In this document: piece by piece, positions 7,460 through 14,664 of the stretch
Position numbering within the stretch: the stretch's first letter is position 1
Layout: each line of letters begins with the position of its first letter
DNA from: Deltaproteobacteria bacterium
Lineage (GTDB): Bacteria > Myxococcota_A > UBA9160 > UBA4427
Direction: 5' to 3'
DNA: 18,641 nt
Assembly (NCBI GenBank): GCA_011051925.1
Contig: DRKE01000411.1
Location: 1-18,641 of the forward strand
The notes under the pieces: model-generated
Seen by the model: only the letters and a program-made list of their open reading frames with translations
The model's database searches: none
What the model was told of the DNA's origin: nothing
Program-made: the position numbers and the translations under genes

Positions 7460-8053
7460 TCAATTCGCCTTCGCCGCCGGGGCATCGGTGGTCGGATCGA
7501 GCGGCTTCAACATCCGCCGACTGATCTCGAGCGCCCGATCCGGTCTCATGGCCGCAAGGACCCCCGCGGAACTCTTCTTCTTCATTCCCCGGATGATCGA
7601 GACCGCGAGATCGAGGTCGAGCTTCCCGAGCAACGCCCCGGCCTTCGTCGGGGGCATCGACGAGTAGACGTTGGCCAGCTGCATCACGCGATCCTGCCCC
7701 TGTGCCGTCCAATCGGAGATCCGGTCCTCGATCTCCGCGCGGATGCGATCGAGTTGCACCGAGCGCTTCTCGATCAGGCTTTCGAGTTCGACGACCGCTC
7801 TTTCCCTTTCGGCCACGCGCTGCTCCCGAAGCGCGAGGTCGACTTCACGCTTGCGGATCTCTGCGATGATCGCATCGACCCCCTTCGACAGGCCGGGCGC
7901 GTTCAGGAAACGCGGAGCGGAGCCCTCTTCCTTGAGGACGTTCGCGTCCGTCATCGCGGGCGGATTCGGATCCGCGTCGGCGGCGGCCCGGATCCCACCC
8001 GCAGCGAGCGTCAGGCATCCGGCGAGAATGATTCCAGCGATCCGAGTCTTCAT
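7460..8053 (-). CDS. MotE-family periplasmic coiled-coil protein of the flagellar operon
   Basis: A 197-residue protein. The start at 8053 (MKTRIAG...) is chosen because of the GGAGGA ribosome-binding site and the ATGA overlap with fliJ; the open frame upstream is antisense-like arginine-rich sequence. The N-terminus is an export signal (MKTR then a hydrophobic run to about residue 24). Residues about 56-115 form a heptad-rich coiled coil (REVDLALREQRVAERERAVVELE...). Residues about 120-185 match the MgtE-N-like/MotE repeat pattern (LANVYSSMPPTKAGALLGKLDLDLAVSIIRGMKKKSSAGVLAAM). In Sinorhizobium, MotE chaperones the periplasmic motility protein MotC, and the family is common after fliJ in deltaproteobacterial operons. 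A role at the motor or cell wall is inferred. An LAGC string at 10-13 could be a lipobox but leaves a very short signal. Confidence 0.82.
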   Translation of the reverse strand: MKTRIAGIILAGCLTLAAGGIRAAADADPNPPAMTDANVLKEEGSAPRFLNAPGLSKGVDAIIAEIRKREVDLALREQRVAERERAVVELESLIEKRSVQLDRIRAEIEDRISDWTAQGQDRVMQLANVYSSMPPTKAGALLGKLDLDLAVSIIRGMKKKSSAGVLAAMRPDRALEISRRMLKPLDPTTDAPAAKAN

Positions 8054-8529
8054 CCGACTTCCTCCGCCCGGACACGGCCCGTCGACGCGTCGTCCCGGGT
8101 CATGCGCGCCATCGCGAGTTCCTCGATCTCCGCCTGCTCTGCCGCCCGTCCCACACGCCGGTGATCTTCTTCCAGACGTTCCCGCAAGCGTTCCAGGCTT
8201 CTCACCCGGGCCCGGGTCCGACGAACGGCCTCTCGCGCCTCGAGGAGGGGGGGGTCCAGCTGGGCCCGCGAAAGCCGAGCCGATTCGAGGGCACGCCGCC
8301 CCATCGAAACCCCCGCCGCCCGAAGCGCCAGACGTTCGCCATCGGCCCCTTCCCGGCCCTCGCGTTCGAGAATCGCATGCCCTCGTTCGAGGTGCGCGGT
8401 CGCCCGCTCCACCTCGGCCTGCCGCTTCCGCCGCTCTTCCTCGAGGCGGGCCAGTCGGATCCTCGCCCGATCGAATTCGAACGCCCGGATCCGCAGGACG
8501 CCCTCGAGACGGAAGACGAAACGCTTCAT
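8050..8529 (-). CDS. fliJ: Flagellar export chaperone/stalk protein FliJ
   Basis: A 159-residue, almost entirely helical, Arg/Glu/Ala-rich protein. It opens with the usual FliJ start (MKRFVFRLEGVLRIR) and continues as two long antiparallel coiled-coil stretches (about 20-65 and 75-140). FliJ is the central stalk of the FliI ATPase ring and links it to the export gate protein FlhA. The ATG overlaps the fliI stop as ATGA and has a GGGGAGG ribosome-binding site. The stop overlaps the MotE-like gene the same way. The sequence is poorly conserved, as usual for FliJ, so position, size and the N-terminal motif carry the call. Confidence 0.9.
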   Translation of the reverse strand: MKRFVFRLEGVLRIRAFEFDRARIRLARLEEERRKRQAEVERATAHLERGHAILEREGREGADGERLALRAAGVSMGRRALESARLSRAQLDPPLLEAREAVRRTRARVRSLERLRERLEEDHRRVGRAAEQAEIEELAMARMTRDDASTGRVRAEEVG

Positions 8530-9866
8530 GATGCCGCCTCCCCGCCCAATACGGCCCGCAGGGCCTCGAGGCCCGCGTCGATGCGCGTGACCTCATCCCG
8601 GGCCTGGCAGAGAAAGGCGTTCAGCGCCGGTTCGAGTCGTCGTGCCTGATCGATCCGGGGATCGGAGCCCTCCTGATAGGCGCCCACCGCGATCAGGTCC
8701 TCGGCATCGCGATACGTCGCGAGAATCTGCCGTGCCTGGCGCGCCAGGGCCTGATGCTCGGCTGTCGTCACGTCGGGCATGACCCGCGAAATGCTCGAGA
8801 GCACGTCGATAGCGGGGAATCGTCCCGCCTGCGCGATCCTTCGCGACAGTTCGACATGCCCGTCGAGAAGAGATCGAGCCGCATCGGCGACCGGCTCGTT
8901 CATGTCGTCTCCTTCGACCAGGACGGTATAGAGCCCGGTGATGCTGCCCTCGCCGGAGGTCGTACCCGCCCGCTCGACCAGCTTCGGAAGATGGCTCCAG
9001 ACCGAAGGCGTATAGCCGCGGGTCGTCGGCGGTTCCCCTGCCGCCAATCCGATCTCGCGCTGCGCCGTACAGAAACGCGTCAACGAGTCCATCATCAACA
9101 GGACGTGCCGACCCTCGTCACGGAAGCCCTCCGCGATCGCCGTGGCGGCCCGAGCGGCCCGGGTCCGCATCGGTGCCGATTCGTCGCTCGTCGAGACGAT
9201 CACGACCGAGCGAGAGAGGGCTTCGCCCAGATCACGCTCGATGAACTCGCGCACCTCCCTTCGCCGCTCGCCGATCAGCGCGATCACCGACACGTCGACA
9301 TCCGCCTGGCTCGCGAGCTGTCCCAGCAGGGTCGACTTTCCGACCCCGGACCCGGCGAAGATGCCAAGACGCATCCCGCGCCCTACGGTCGCGAAGGTGT
9401 TCAGCGCACGGAGTCCGAGGTCCAGGGGGCGATCGATCCGACTTCGCGTGACGGCGCCGATCGGTTCGGACTCCACGGGACGCCAGACATGGCCGAGCAG
9501 AGGCCCCAATCCATCCAGCGGCTCGCCGAGTCCATCGAGGACCCGCCCCAGGCATCCCTCTCCGCCAGGCACCCGATCCGCCCGCGGACAGATCCGAACC
9601 GGCGCGCCCACGCGGGTTCCGCGCAGTCCGCGAAGCGGGATCACGAGCGTGATCTCTTCACGAAAGCCCACCACCTCGGCCCGCACCCATTCGCCGCCGT
9701 CATCGTTCTCGATCTCGCAGAAGCGACCGATCGGAGGGCGGATCCCCTCGACCTCGACGAGCAGCCCCACGACCGTGCGCACCCGGCCATCGACCTCGAC
9801 CGGCCGCCAGCGCGCGATCGAATTCGCGGCCCGATCGAAGAAGGGCTGATCGGCTGCCGCGATCAT
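8526..9866 (-). CDS. fliI: Flagellum-specific export ATPase FliI
   Basis: A 446-residue ATPase that energises unfolding and entry of flagellar export substrates at the cytoplasmic base. Walker A is AGSGVGKST (171-179, Lys177). The catalytic Glu region is IGERRREVREF (about 198-208). Walker B is VLLMMD (245-250). The type III ATPase signature PPTTRGYTPSVWSHLPKLVERAG follows. The N-terminal beta-barrel domain occupies about 20-95. The start at 9866 is set by the ATGA overlap with the fliH stop, with GGAGCGGGAAGA just before it; the long open frame upstream is an antisense shadow of fliH. The length is normal and no key residue is missing. F-type ATPase is excluded by the surrounding fliH and fliJ and by the flagellar signature. 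Confidence 0.98.
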   Translation of the reverse strand: MIAAADQPFFDRAANSIARWRPVEVDGRVRTVVGLLVEVEGIRPPIGRFCEIENDDGGEWVRAEVVGFREEITLVIPLRGLRGTRVGAPVRICPRADRVPGGEGCLGRVLDGLGEPLDGLGPLLGHVWRPVESEPIGAVTRSRIDRPLDLGLRALNTFATVGRGMRLGIFAGSGVGKSTLLGQLASQADVDVSVIALIGERRREVREFIERDLGEALSRSVVIVSTSDESAPMRTRAARAATAIAEGFRDEGRHVLLMMDSLTRFCTAQREIGLAAGEPPTTRGYTPSVWSHLPKLVERAGTTSGEGSITGLYTVLVEGDDMNEPVADAARSLLDGHVELSRRIAQAGRFPAIDVLSSISRVMPDVTTAEHQALARQARQILATYRDAEDLIAVGAYQEGSDPRIDQARRLEPALNAFLCQARDEVTRIDAGLEALRAVLGGEAAS

Positions 9867-10588
9867 TCTTCCCGCTCCGGCAGGTCGGCCTCGAGGGCCT
9901 CGTCGAGGGCCTGCACCAGGCGGGACCGGATCGTCTCGAGTCGGCCGTCGACGAGACGGTCGCCGAGTTCGATCCGGAAAGCGCCCGGTTCCAGTGCCCC
10001 ATCCGACTCGACGACAAGCGCGTGCTCGATCGTCCAGGCCGTGACGCGATCCGCCGCCCTCGCCCGCAGCGCCTCCAGGTCCGACGGATTCAGGAACAAG
10101 AAACCGTTTCCGGCGTCGCCGGAGGCCTCGATTGCCCTTTCGAGAACCCGGTGGAAGCGATCGGGATCGATCCGCAATTCCGCGCCCACCCATTTCGCCG
10201 CGATCCGACTCGCGAGATCGACGAGGCCTTCGCGGTTCTCCCGGACCGTCGCGAGGGCGGCCCGCTCCAACCGACTCGCCGCCTCTTCGAGCACGCCACA
10301 CACCCGTTCGAGATCCCGCGCTTCGTCGCGCGCGCTCTCCACACCCCGCTCGAAGGCCGCCCGCTCGAGTTCCTCGATCCGTTCGGGCGGCCATTCCGAT
10401 GCGATCGGGGTTTCCTCTCCCGGTGCGTCCCGCCGTGTCGACGCCACGCCACCCGGCCCGGGCTCCGGATCGGCCGAAAGCGGGCCTTCGCCGGCCAGAT
10501 CGAGGAAATCCGGTGCATTCCCGCGAATCCTCATGGGCACGAATTCGCGGGACCGGAGATCGGGACTCGGCCTAAACGAGGACATCAT
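9863..10588 (-). CDS. fliH: Flagellar export apparatus protein FliH
   Basis: A 241-residue regulator of FliI that tethers the ATPase to the rotor. The first ~60 residues are disordered and Pro/Gly-rich. Residues about 67-115 are a helical Glu/Arg/Ala-rich segment. The C-terminal half (about 118-235) matches the FliH/YscL fold, with LVDLASRIAAKWVGAEL and a final ...GAFRIELGDRLVDGRLETIRSRL block. A tandem ATG ATG opens the gene; GGGGGAGG precedes it and the reading frame overlaps the end of fliG by 17 bases. The stop overlaps fliI as ATGA. FliH is weakly conserved, so its place between fliG and fliI adds much of the certainty. Confidence 0.93.
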   Translation of the reverse strand: MMSSFRPSPDLRSREFVPMRIRGNAPDFLDLAGEGPLSADPEPGPGGVASTRRDAPGEETPIASEWPPERIEELERAAFERGVESARDEARDLERVCGVLEEAASRLERAALATVRENREGLVDLASRIAAKWVGAELRIDPDRFHRVLERAIEASGDAGNGFLFLNPSDLEALRARAADRVTAWTIEHALVVESDGALEPGAFRIELGDRLVDGRLETIRSRLVQALDEALEADLPEREE

Positions 10589-11591
10589 CGCCTCCCCCGC
10601 CCGTATCGATCGAGACCACGCCTTCTTCTTCGAGCCGTCGTGCGATGTCGACGATCTGCCGCTGGATCTGCTCGATCTCGGACAGACGCATCGGCGGAAG
10701 CAGCTCGGATTCCTCCTTGATCTGATCGGCCGCCCGGGAGGAGACGTTGGAGAAGACCTTCTCCTTCATCTCATCGCTCGCGGTCTTCAGCGCGATCACG
10801 AGGTCCTCCGTCGGAATCTCCCGCAGGAGGGCCTGGAAGCCCCGTTTATCGATCGATTCGAGATCGTTGAAGGTCAGCATCTGCTTCCGGATGTCCGCCG
10901 CGATCTCCGGATCCCGCGTGTCCATCTTGTCGAGGATCAACTGTCCATCGGCCTTCGGCACGCCGTTCAGCAGTTTGGCGGCGACCTCCGTCCCGCCGAG
11001 CGGCATGGGCGAGCCGACCTGTCGCCGGAACATCGTCGCGATCTCGTCTTCCAGTTCATGGATCACGTCGCTCGAAACCGTCTCGAGATTCGCGACCCGA
11101 AGCATCACCTCGGCGCGGATCTCGTCCTCGAGGAACGCGACGATCGAGGCCCCGCGTTCGGAGGGCAGCTGCGCGAGGATCACGGCGATCGTCTGGGGAT
11201 GCTCGGCCGAGAGCTGCTCCGCGATGAACTGCGGCGTGTATTCCCTCAAGGTCCAGTCGATGCGTTTTTCATCCCGACCGAGTTTCTCCATCAGCCGGCT
11301 GGCCCGCTCGTCGTCGATCGTGCCCGAGATCAACGCCAGCGCCTTCTCCCTGCCGCCCTGGATCGAGATCTCGTGCTTTCCGATCGCTTCCTGGAATTCG
11401 AGCAGGACCTTTTCGAGGGTAGACGAGGGGATCACCTCGAAGCGCGAGACGGATGCGAGGATGCGCTCGACCTCCTCGTCTTCGAGACGGGCCATCAGCT
11501 CCTGCACACGTTTCGGATGCAGCGCCATCATGAGGATCGCCGCCTTCTCGACACCGGTCAGCAGCTCGTATTGGAGATGTTTCTGCGCCAA
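10572..11591 (-). CDS. fliG: Flagellar motor switch protein FliG
   Basis: A 339-residue rotor protein that couples stator ion flow to torque and direction. The N-terminal FliF-binding domain opens with LTGVEKAAILMMAL (11-24). The middle domain has the EHPQT motif (130-134) that contacts FliM. The hydrophobic MLTFNDL hinge is at 238-244. The C-terminal torque helix keeps charged positions that, by my manual alignment to E. coli, correspond to K264, R281, D288/D289 and R297 (here K269, R286, E293/E294, R302). The start is TTG at 11591, three bases after the fliF stop; no ATG occurs before residue 21, inside the conserved block. The rare TTG suggests coupling to fliF translation. Confidence 0.97.
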   Translation of the reverse strand: MAQKHLQYELLTGVEKAAILMMALHPKRVQELMARLEDEEVERILASVSRFEVIPSSTLEKVLLEFQEAIGKHEISIQGGREKALALISGTIDDERASRLMEKLGRDEKRIDWTLREYTPQFIAEQLSAEHPQTIAVILAQLPSERGASIVAFLEDEIRAEVMLRVANLETVSSDVIHELEDEIATMFRRQVGSPMPLGGTEVAAKLLNGVPKADGQLILDKMDTRDPEIAADIRKQMLTFNDLESIDKRGFQALLREIPTEDLVIALKTASDEMKEKVFSNVSSRAADQIKEESELLPPMRLSEIEQIQRQIVDIARRLEEEGVVSIDTGGGGDDVLV

Positions 11592-11594
11592 CGC

Positions 11595-13277
11595 TCAGCC
11601 CCCGCTCGCCATCCATCCGCGGATGGTCCGGACCGAATCCTCGGTGCGACGCTGGGCCAATCGATCGACCTGCTGTTCCAACGTGATCTCGCCGTCATTT
11701 CCTTCGTCGAGGCCGGGGATGTCGGAATCCCGGATGACGCCGCCGAGACCGATGCCCTCGCCGTCTTCCTCGTCGACCGATTCCACGCTCACGCTGGCCA
11801 GCCGTGCCATCACCTCTTCCCGGAGGTCCTCGATCGCGGCGTCGTCCCCCCCGCCCACGGCTTCCGCGAGCGGCCGGATGAAGAACTTCGCGAAGAGCAG
11901 CAGCCCGATCAGATAGGCCACGCCGCGCAGCACGGAGGTCAGCAGAAGCAGCACGTCGGGCGTCAGGAACCCGCCGGCACCCCCGTCGTCCTCCACGTCG
12001 ATTTCCGCGAAGGGCGCGTTGATCACGCTGATCTCGTCGCCCCGCTCGGCGGAGAACCCGACCGCTCGCTTGGCCAGACTCTCGAGTTCGAGCAATTCGT
12101 CCTCACTCCACGGTTCGAAGGCGCCCTGCCCGGTCGGATCCCCGTCCTCCACCGCCTTTCCACTCGCGGCAGCGACGGGTTTCCCGTCGACGAGGACCGC
12201 GATCGAGAGCCTCTCGATCCGGCCGGTCGGCAGGACGTGATGGCTGACGACCTTGTTGATCTCGAAGTTCGTCGTCTCCGACGTGCGGGTCGAGGCCGTC
12301 CCGCTCCCGACCGCGCCCGACGCCGTCGCCACATCGGGCGTATTGGCCGTGATCCCCGCGACGCCCCCCTCCCGGCTCGACTCGCTGGCCGATTCCTTCT
12401 CGACCTGGGTGCTGCGGGCCACCTGGGAATCGGGGTCGTAGATCTCCTCGGTCCGCTCGGTCCGGGTCCAGTCGAAATCGGCCCGGACCTTCGCAACCAC
12501 CCGACCCGGCCCGACGGTTCTTTCGAGGATCGATTCGACCTGTCGCTCGAGCTCCGCCTCGACGCGACGACCGGCGCGGAAGGCCGGGCCCGCACTTCGA
12601 CCCGCGGTATCCATGTCGCCCTGGGGCGCGAGCAGCCGACCATGATTGTCGACCAGCGTCACGTGGGTCACGTCGAGACCCTCGACACTCGACGCCACCA
12701 GATGGACGATGCCGCGAACCTGGCCCGGATCGAGCGTCCAGCCGGGGCGCAGTCGGGTCACGACGGACGCACTCGCGGCCCGATCGGCCTTCCGAAGCAA
12801 CGACCGACGCTTGGGTACGACGAGCTGGACCCGAGCCTTCTCGACGCCTTCGACCTGTTCGATCGTCCGTGCCAGCTCTCCCTGGAGCGCCCTTTGATAG
12901 TTCACCTTCTGGACGAAATCCGTGACGCCGAACGCGCCCTGATCGAAGATCTCGAATCCCGGAGAGCTTCCGTTCGGAAGCCCCCGACTGGCGATCTTCA
13001 TCCGCGCTTCCGGCACCTTCGCGCCGGGCACGCGGATCGCCGTCCCGCCCTCGGCGATCTGGAAATCGATTCGCTCTGCCGTGAGGGCTTCGGCGATCTG
13101 GGCGATCTCCATCTCTTCCAGGCCGCGATAGAGAAGCCGGTAGTCCCCCGTGTGGGTTCCGTTCGAGATCCAATAGAAGAAGGCCAACGACCCGACCGTC
13201 GTGAGGACGAGCACCGCCTGGCGAGCCGGCGAAAGGGCCGAGAACTGTCTGACCAGATTCTGGAGCCAATCAGGCAC
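11595..13277 (-). CDS. fliF: Flagellar MS-ring protein FliF
   Basis: A 560-residue inner-membrane protein whose multimer forms the MS ring and part of the C ring mount. The first membrane segment is at about residues 21-38. The periplasmic ring-building modules follow (about 45-220, including YRGL, GLPNGSSPGFEIFD, VNYQRALQGELARTIEQVEGVEKARVQLVVP). A low-complexity Ser/Thr/Ala region lies around 290-330. The second membrane segment is about 440-467. The acidic cytosolic tail ends in the FliG-binding helix (about 525-560). The start is GTG at 13277, supported by GAGG 6 bases upstream and by the family N-terminus. It lies 8 bases after fliE and 3 bases before fliG. Confidence 0.98.
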   Translation of the reverse strand: MPDWLQNLVRQFSALSPARQAVLVLTTVGSLAFFYWISNGTHTGDYRLLYRGLEEMEIAQIAEALTAERIDFQIAEGGTAIRVPGAKVPEARMKIASRGLPNGSSPGFEIFDQGAFGVTDFVQKVNYQRALQGELARTIEQVEGVEKARVQLVVPKRRSLLRKADRAASASVVTRLRPGWTLDPGQVRGIVHLVASSVEGLDVTHVTLVDNHGRLLAPQGDMDTAGRSAGPAFRAGRRVEAELERQVESILERTVGPGRVVAKVRADFDWTRTERTEEIYDPDSQVARSTQVEKESASESSREGGVAGITANTPDVATASGAVGSGTASTRTSETTNFEINKVVSHHVLPTGRIERLSIAVLVDGKPVAAASGKAVEDGDPTGQGAFEPWSEDELLELESLAKRAVGFSAERGDEISVINAPFAEIDVEDDGGAGGFLTPDVLLLLTSVLRGVAYLIGLLLFAKFFIRPLAEAVGGGDDAAIEDLREEVMARLASVSVESVDEEDGEGIGLGGVIRDSDIPGLDEGNDGEITLEQQVDRLAQRRTEDSVRTIRGWMASGG

Positions 13278-13285
13278 GCGTTACC

Positions 13286-13588
13286 TCAGATCGTTCGCAG
13301 GATTCGCTGGTAGGAGTCGATCGCGCGATCGCGGATCTGCATCATCAAGCGGAGAGAGAGGTCGGCCTCGTTCAGCGACACGACGGCATCCATGATGCCG
13401 ACCTCGCCCTTGGCGAGACCGACGGCATTGTCCTCCGCGGCCTTCTGTTTCTGGTTGACCTCCGAAATCAATCCCGAGATCAACTCGGCGAACTCGTTGC
13501 CGATCGCCGGTTTTCCGTCCTTCGAAGCGCCGCTGCCCGGCTCGAGGGGGGCGAGATCACGAATCCGATCGATCAGGACCTGTTCCAT
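13286..13588 (-). CDS. fliE: Flagellar hook-basal body complex protein FliE
   Basis: A 100-residue rod component that joins the MS ring and export gate to the proximal rod. The C-terminal two thirds match FliE: FAELISGLISEVNQKQKAAE (about 33-52), then GEVGIMDAVVSLNEADLSLRLMMQIRDRAIDSYQRILR (about 61-98). The first 30 residues are variable. The ATG lies 2 bases past the flgC stop without a good ribosome-binding site, so translation probably depends on coupling to flgC. The flgB-flgC-fliE order is standard. Confidence 0.97.
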   Translation of the reverse strand: MEQVLIDRIRDLAPLEPGSGASKDGKPAIGNEFAELISGLISEVNQKQKAAEDNAVGLAKGEVGIMDAVVSLNEADLSLRLMMQIRDRAIDSYQRILRTI

Positions 13589-13590
13589 GA

Positions 13591-14016
13591 CTACTGCCCG
13601 ATCCGCATGAGCGCTTCGGCCATGCCGCGAACCTTCTGCATCACCAGCAGATTCGCCTGGAAACCCCGACTCGCGCTCACGAGATTGGCCTGCTCCTCCA
13701 CGAGATTGACGTTGGGGAACTCGACGTACCCCTCTTCGTTCGCGTCGGGATGGTGGGGGAGGTAGCGCGTGATCGGATCCCGCTGATCCTCCTGGATTCT
13801 CGAGACCGCGACGGCACGGAGCTTGCGCGCCAACGTCCCCGCGAAGGGCGATCCGATCCGCTTCGTCTCGAAGACCGGATCCCGACGCCGGAAGGGTCCC
13901 CCCGCCGCCGTCCGGGTCGTCTCCGCATTGGCGATGTTGCTGGCCGTCACGGTCATCCGCGCCCGCTGGGCCCGCAGGCCGGACGTCGCGATATCGACGA
14001 TGTCACTCATGTCCAT
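13591..14016 (-). CDS. flgC: Flagellar proximal rod protein FlgC
   Basis: A 141-residue rod subunit. The N-terminal rod motif is at about residues 3-34 (ATSGLRAQRARMTVTASNIANAETT). The middle holds the FlgC-specific stretch HHPDANEEGYVEFPNVNLVEE (about 88-108). The C-terminal helix (about 110-141) gives the coiled-coil partner (SASRGFQANLLVMQKVRGMAEALM). The first ATG at 14016 is preferred over the Met two codons later because AGGGAG lies about 9 bases before it. The gene is 23 bases after flgB. Confidence 0.97.
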   Translation of the reverse strand: MDMSDIVDIATSGLRAQRARMTVTASNIANAETTRTAAGGPFRRRDPVFETKRIGSPFAGTLARKLRAVAVSRIQEDQRDPITRYLPHHPDANEEGYVEFPNVNLVEEQANLVSASRGFQANLLVMQKVRGMAEALMRIGQ

Positions 14017-14039
14017 GATTCGGTTCTCCCTTGATCCCG

Positions 14040-14417
14040 CTATCCGATGGCGGTGCGCATGAGCGCTGAAAGGCGCGCGAGCACGTTGGCCTGGTCGATG
14101 AAGGCACCGGCATTGCGATGTGCCTCGACCAGCTCCTGATCGAGATCGACACCATTTCCGTCTGGCCGGGATCCTCGCGGCCCGATCACGACCCGTGCTT
14201 TCTCGGGATCGCTCGAAGCGACTGGCAGATGCTTCTCGTTCGTCCGCACGAGCCTTGCCTTTTCCGTCTCGAGGACCCCCTCGAAGGACAGGTCCCGGCG
14301 TCGATATCCCGGCGTATCCGCGTTGGCCACATTGCTGGCCAGCACCGATTCCCGGGCCATCCGGAAGCGCATGGCGTTCTGCAGCGCGGTGATGGCTTCT
14401 GGACCAAAACTCGGCAT
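14040..14417 (-). CDS. flgB: Flagellar proximal rod protein FlgB
   Basis: A 125-residue first gene of the flagellar operon. The rod signature SNVANADTPGYRRRDLSFE is at about 28-46. The C-terminal block VDLDQELVEAHRNAGAFIDQANVLARLSALMRTAI closes the protein as in other FlgB. The ATG at 14417 is chosen because GGGAGG lies 6 bases upstream and the family starts here. An in-frame ATG six codons earlier has no such site, and the longer open frame runs through the promoter region. The sigma-54 promoter lies 65 bases upstream, giving a leader of about 50 bases. Confidence 0.96.
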   Translation of the reverse strand: MPSFGPEAITALQNAMRFRMARESVLASNVANADTPGYRRRDLSFEGVLETEKARLVRTNEKHLPVASSDPEKARVVIGPRGSRPDGNGVDLDQELVEAHRNAGAFIDQANVLARLSALMRTAIG

Positions 14418-14481
14418 CTTCTTCCTCCCCGGCATCGCCGGCACGTGCGATTTGAAAGCCCGACGACCCGCGCCTTCGAAG

Positions 14482-14497
14482 AGCAAGTCGCGTGCCA
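14482..14497 (-). promoter_or_regulatory. Sigma-54 (RpoN) promoter of the flgB operon
   Basis: On the minus strand, 14497 to 14482 reads TGGCACG-CGAC-TTGCT, a full match to the consensus TGGCACG-N4-TTGCT with the invariant GG (-24) and GC (-12). The transcript would start near 14471, roughly 54 bases before the flgB ATG. This is the only such match I found in the window, and it faces into flgBC-fliEFGHIJ. Sigma-54 promoters need a bacterial enhancer-binding protein with a working AAA+ domain. Confidence 0.93.
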
Positions 14498-14610
14498 TGC
14501 CTCGCGTCGCCCTGAAGCGTCCGCGAACCCGATCCGGACGGGCCACGCCTTGCAAGCCGAAGCGGCGAAACGGAATCGGGTGCAGAATGAAATCCGTCCG
14601 CAGTCCCGAA

Positions 14611-14627
14611 TCGGCAATTCCTGCCGA
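14611..14627. promoter_or_regulatory. 17-bp dyad, candidate enhancer (activator) site for the flgB promoter
   Basis: TCGGCA-N5-TGCCGA is a perfect inverted repeat with 6-base arms. Its centre is about 123 bases upstream of the -24 element of the sigma-54 promoter, the usual distance for an enhancer-binding-protein site. The 17-bp, N5-spaced layout resembles NtrC-family operators. It lies in noncoding DNA between the response-regulator stop and flgB. Which protein binds is unknown; the adjacent regulator's Fis-type domain is one candidate. Confidence 0.5.
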
Positions 14628-14642
14628 CCCGCCGGTCCTGGC

Positions 14643-14656
14643 ACGGTGGGCACCGT
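14643..14656. repeat. Second dyad just after the response-regulator stop
   Basis: ACGGT-GCCC-ACCGT on the minus strand is a perfect dyad (6-base arms if the two central bases are left out). It begins about 8 bases beyond the stop of the regulator gene. It could be a short terminator stem without a T-run, or a second operator about 30 bases upstream of the TCGGCA-N5-TGCCGA dyad. The arms differ from that dyad, so they are probably not two copies of one site. Confidence 0.3.
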
Positions 14657-14664
14657 CCGATGCT

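Noticed and set aside
5690..8164. Plus-strand open frames of about 820 and 600 codons over fliK and the MotE-like gene
   Set aside because: Shadows of the low-complexity GC-rich fliK gene; the translations are Arg/Pro/Ser-rich without domain structure.
8526..10394. Longer fliI reading frame with about 176 extra N-terminal codons
   Set aside because: The extension overlaps fliH in another frame and is Arg/Gly-rich shadow sequence. The ATGA junction at 9866 and the family N-terminus set the start.
8754..13313. Plus-strand open frame of about 1,500 codons
   Set aside because: It is antisense to fliI, fliH, fliG and fliF, all of which are unmistakable. Long antisense frames are expected in very GC-rich coding DNA, and its translation shows no recognisable domain.
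14549..14556. CTTGCAAG palindrome upstream of the flgB promoter
   Set aside because: Only 8 bases, with no extension of symmetry. Too short to call an operator.
14639..14655. Second TGGCACG on the plus strand as a sigma-54 promoter facing the regulator gene
   Set aside because: The -12 position reads GCACC instead of TTGCT, and the direction leads antisense into the regulator gene.
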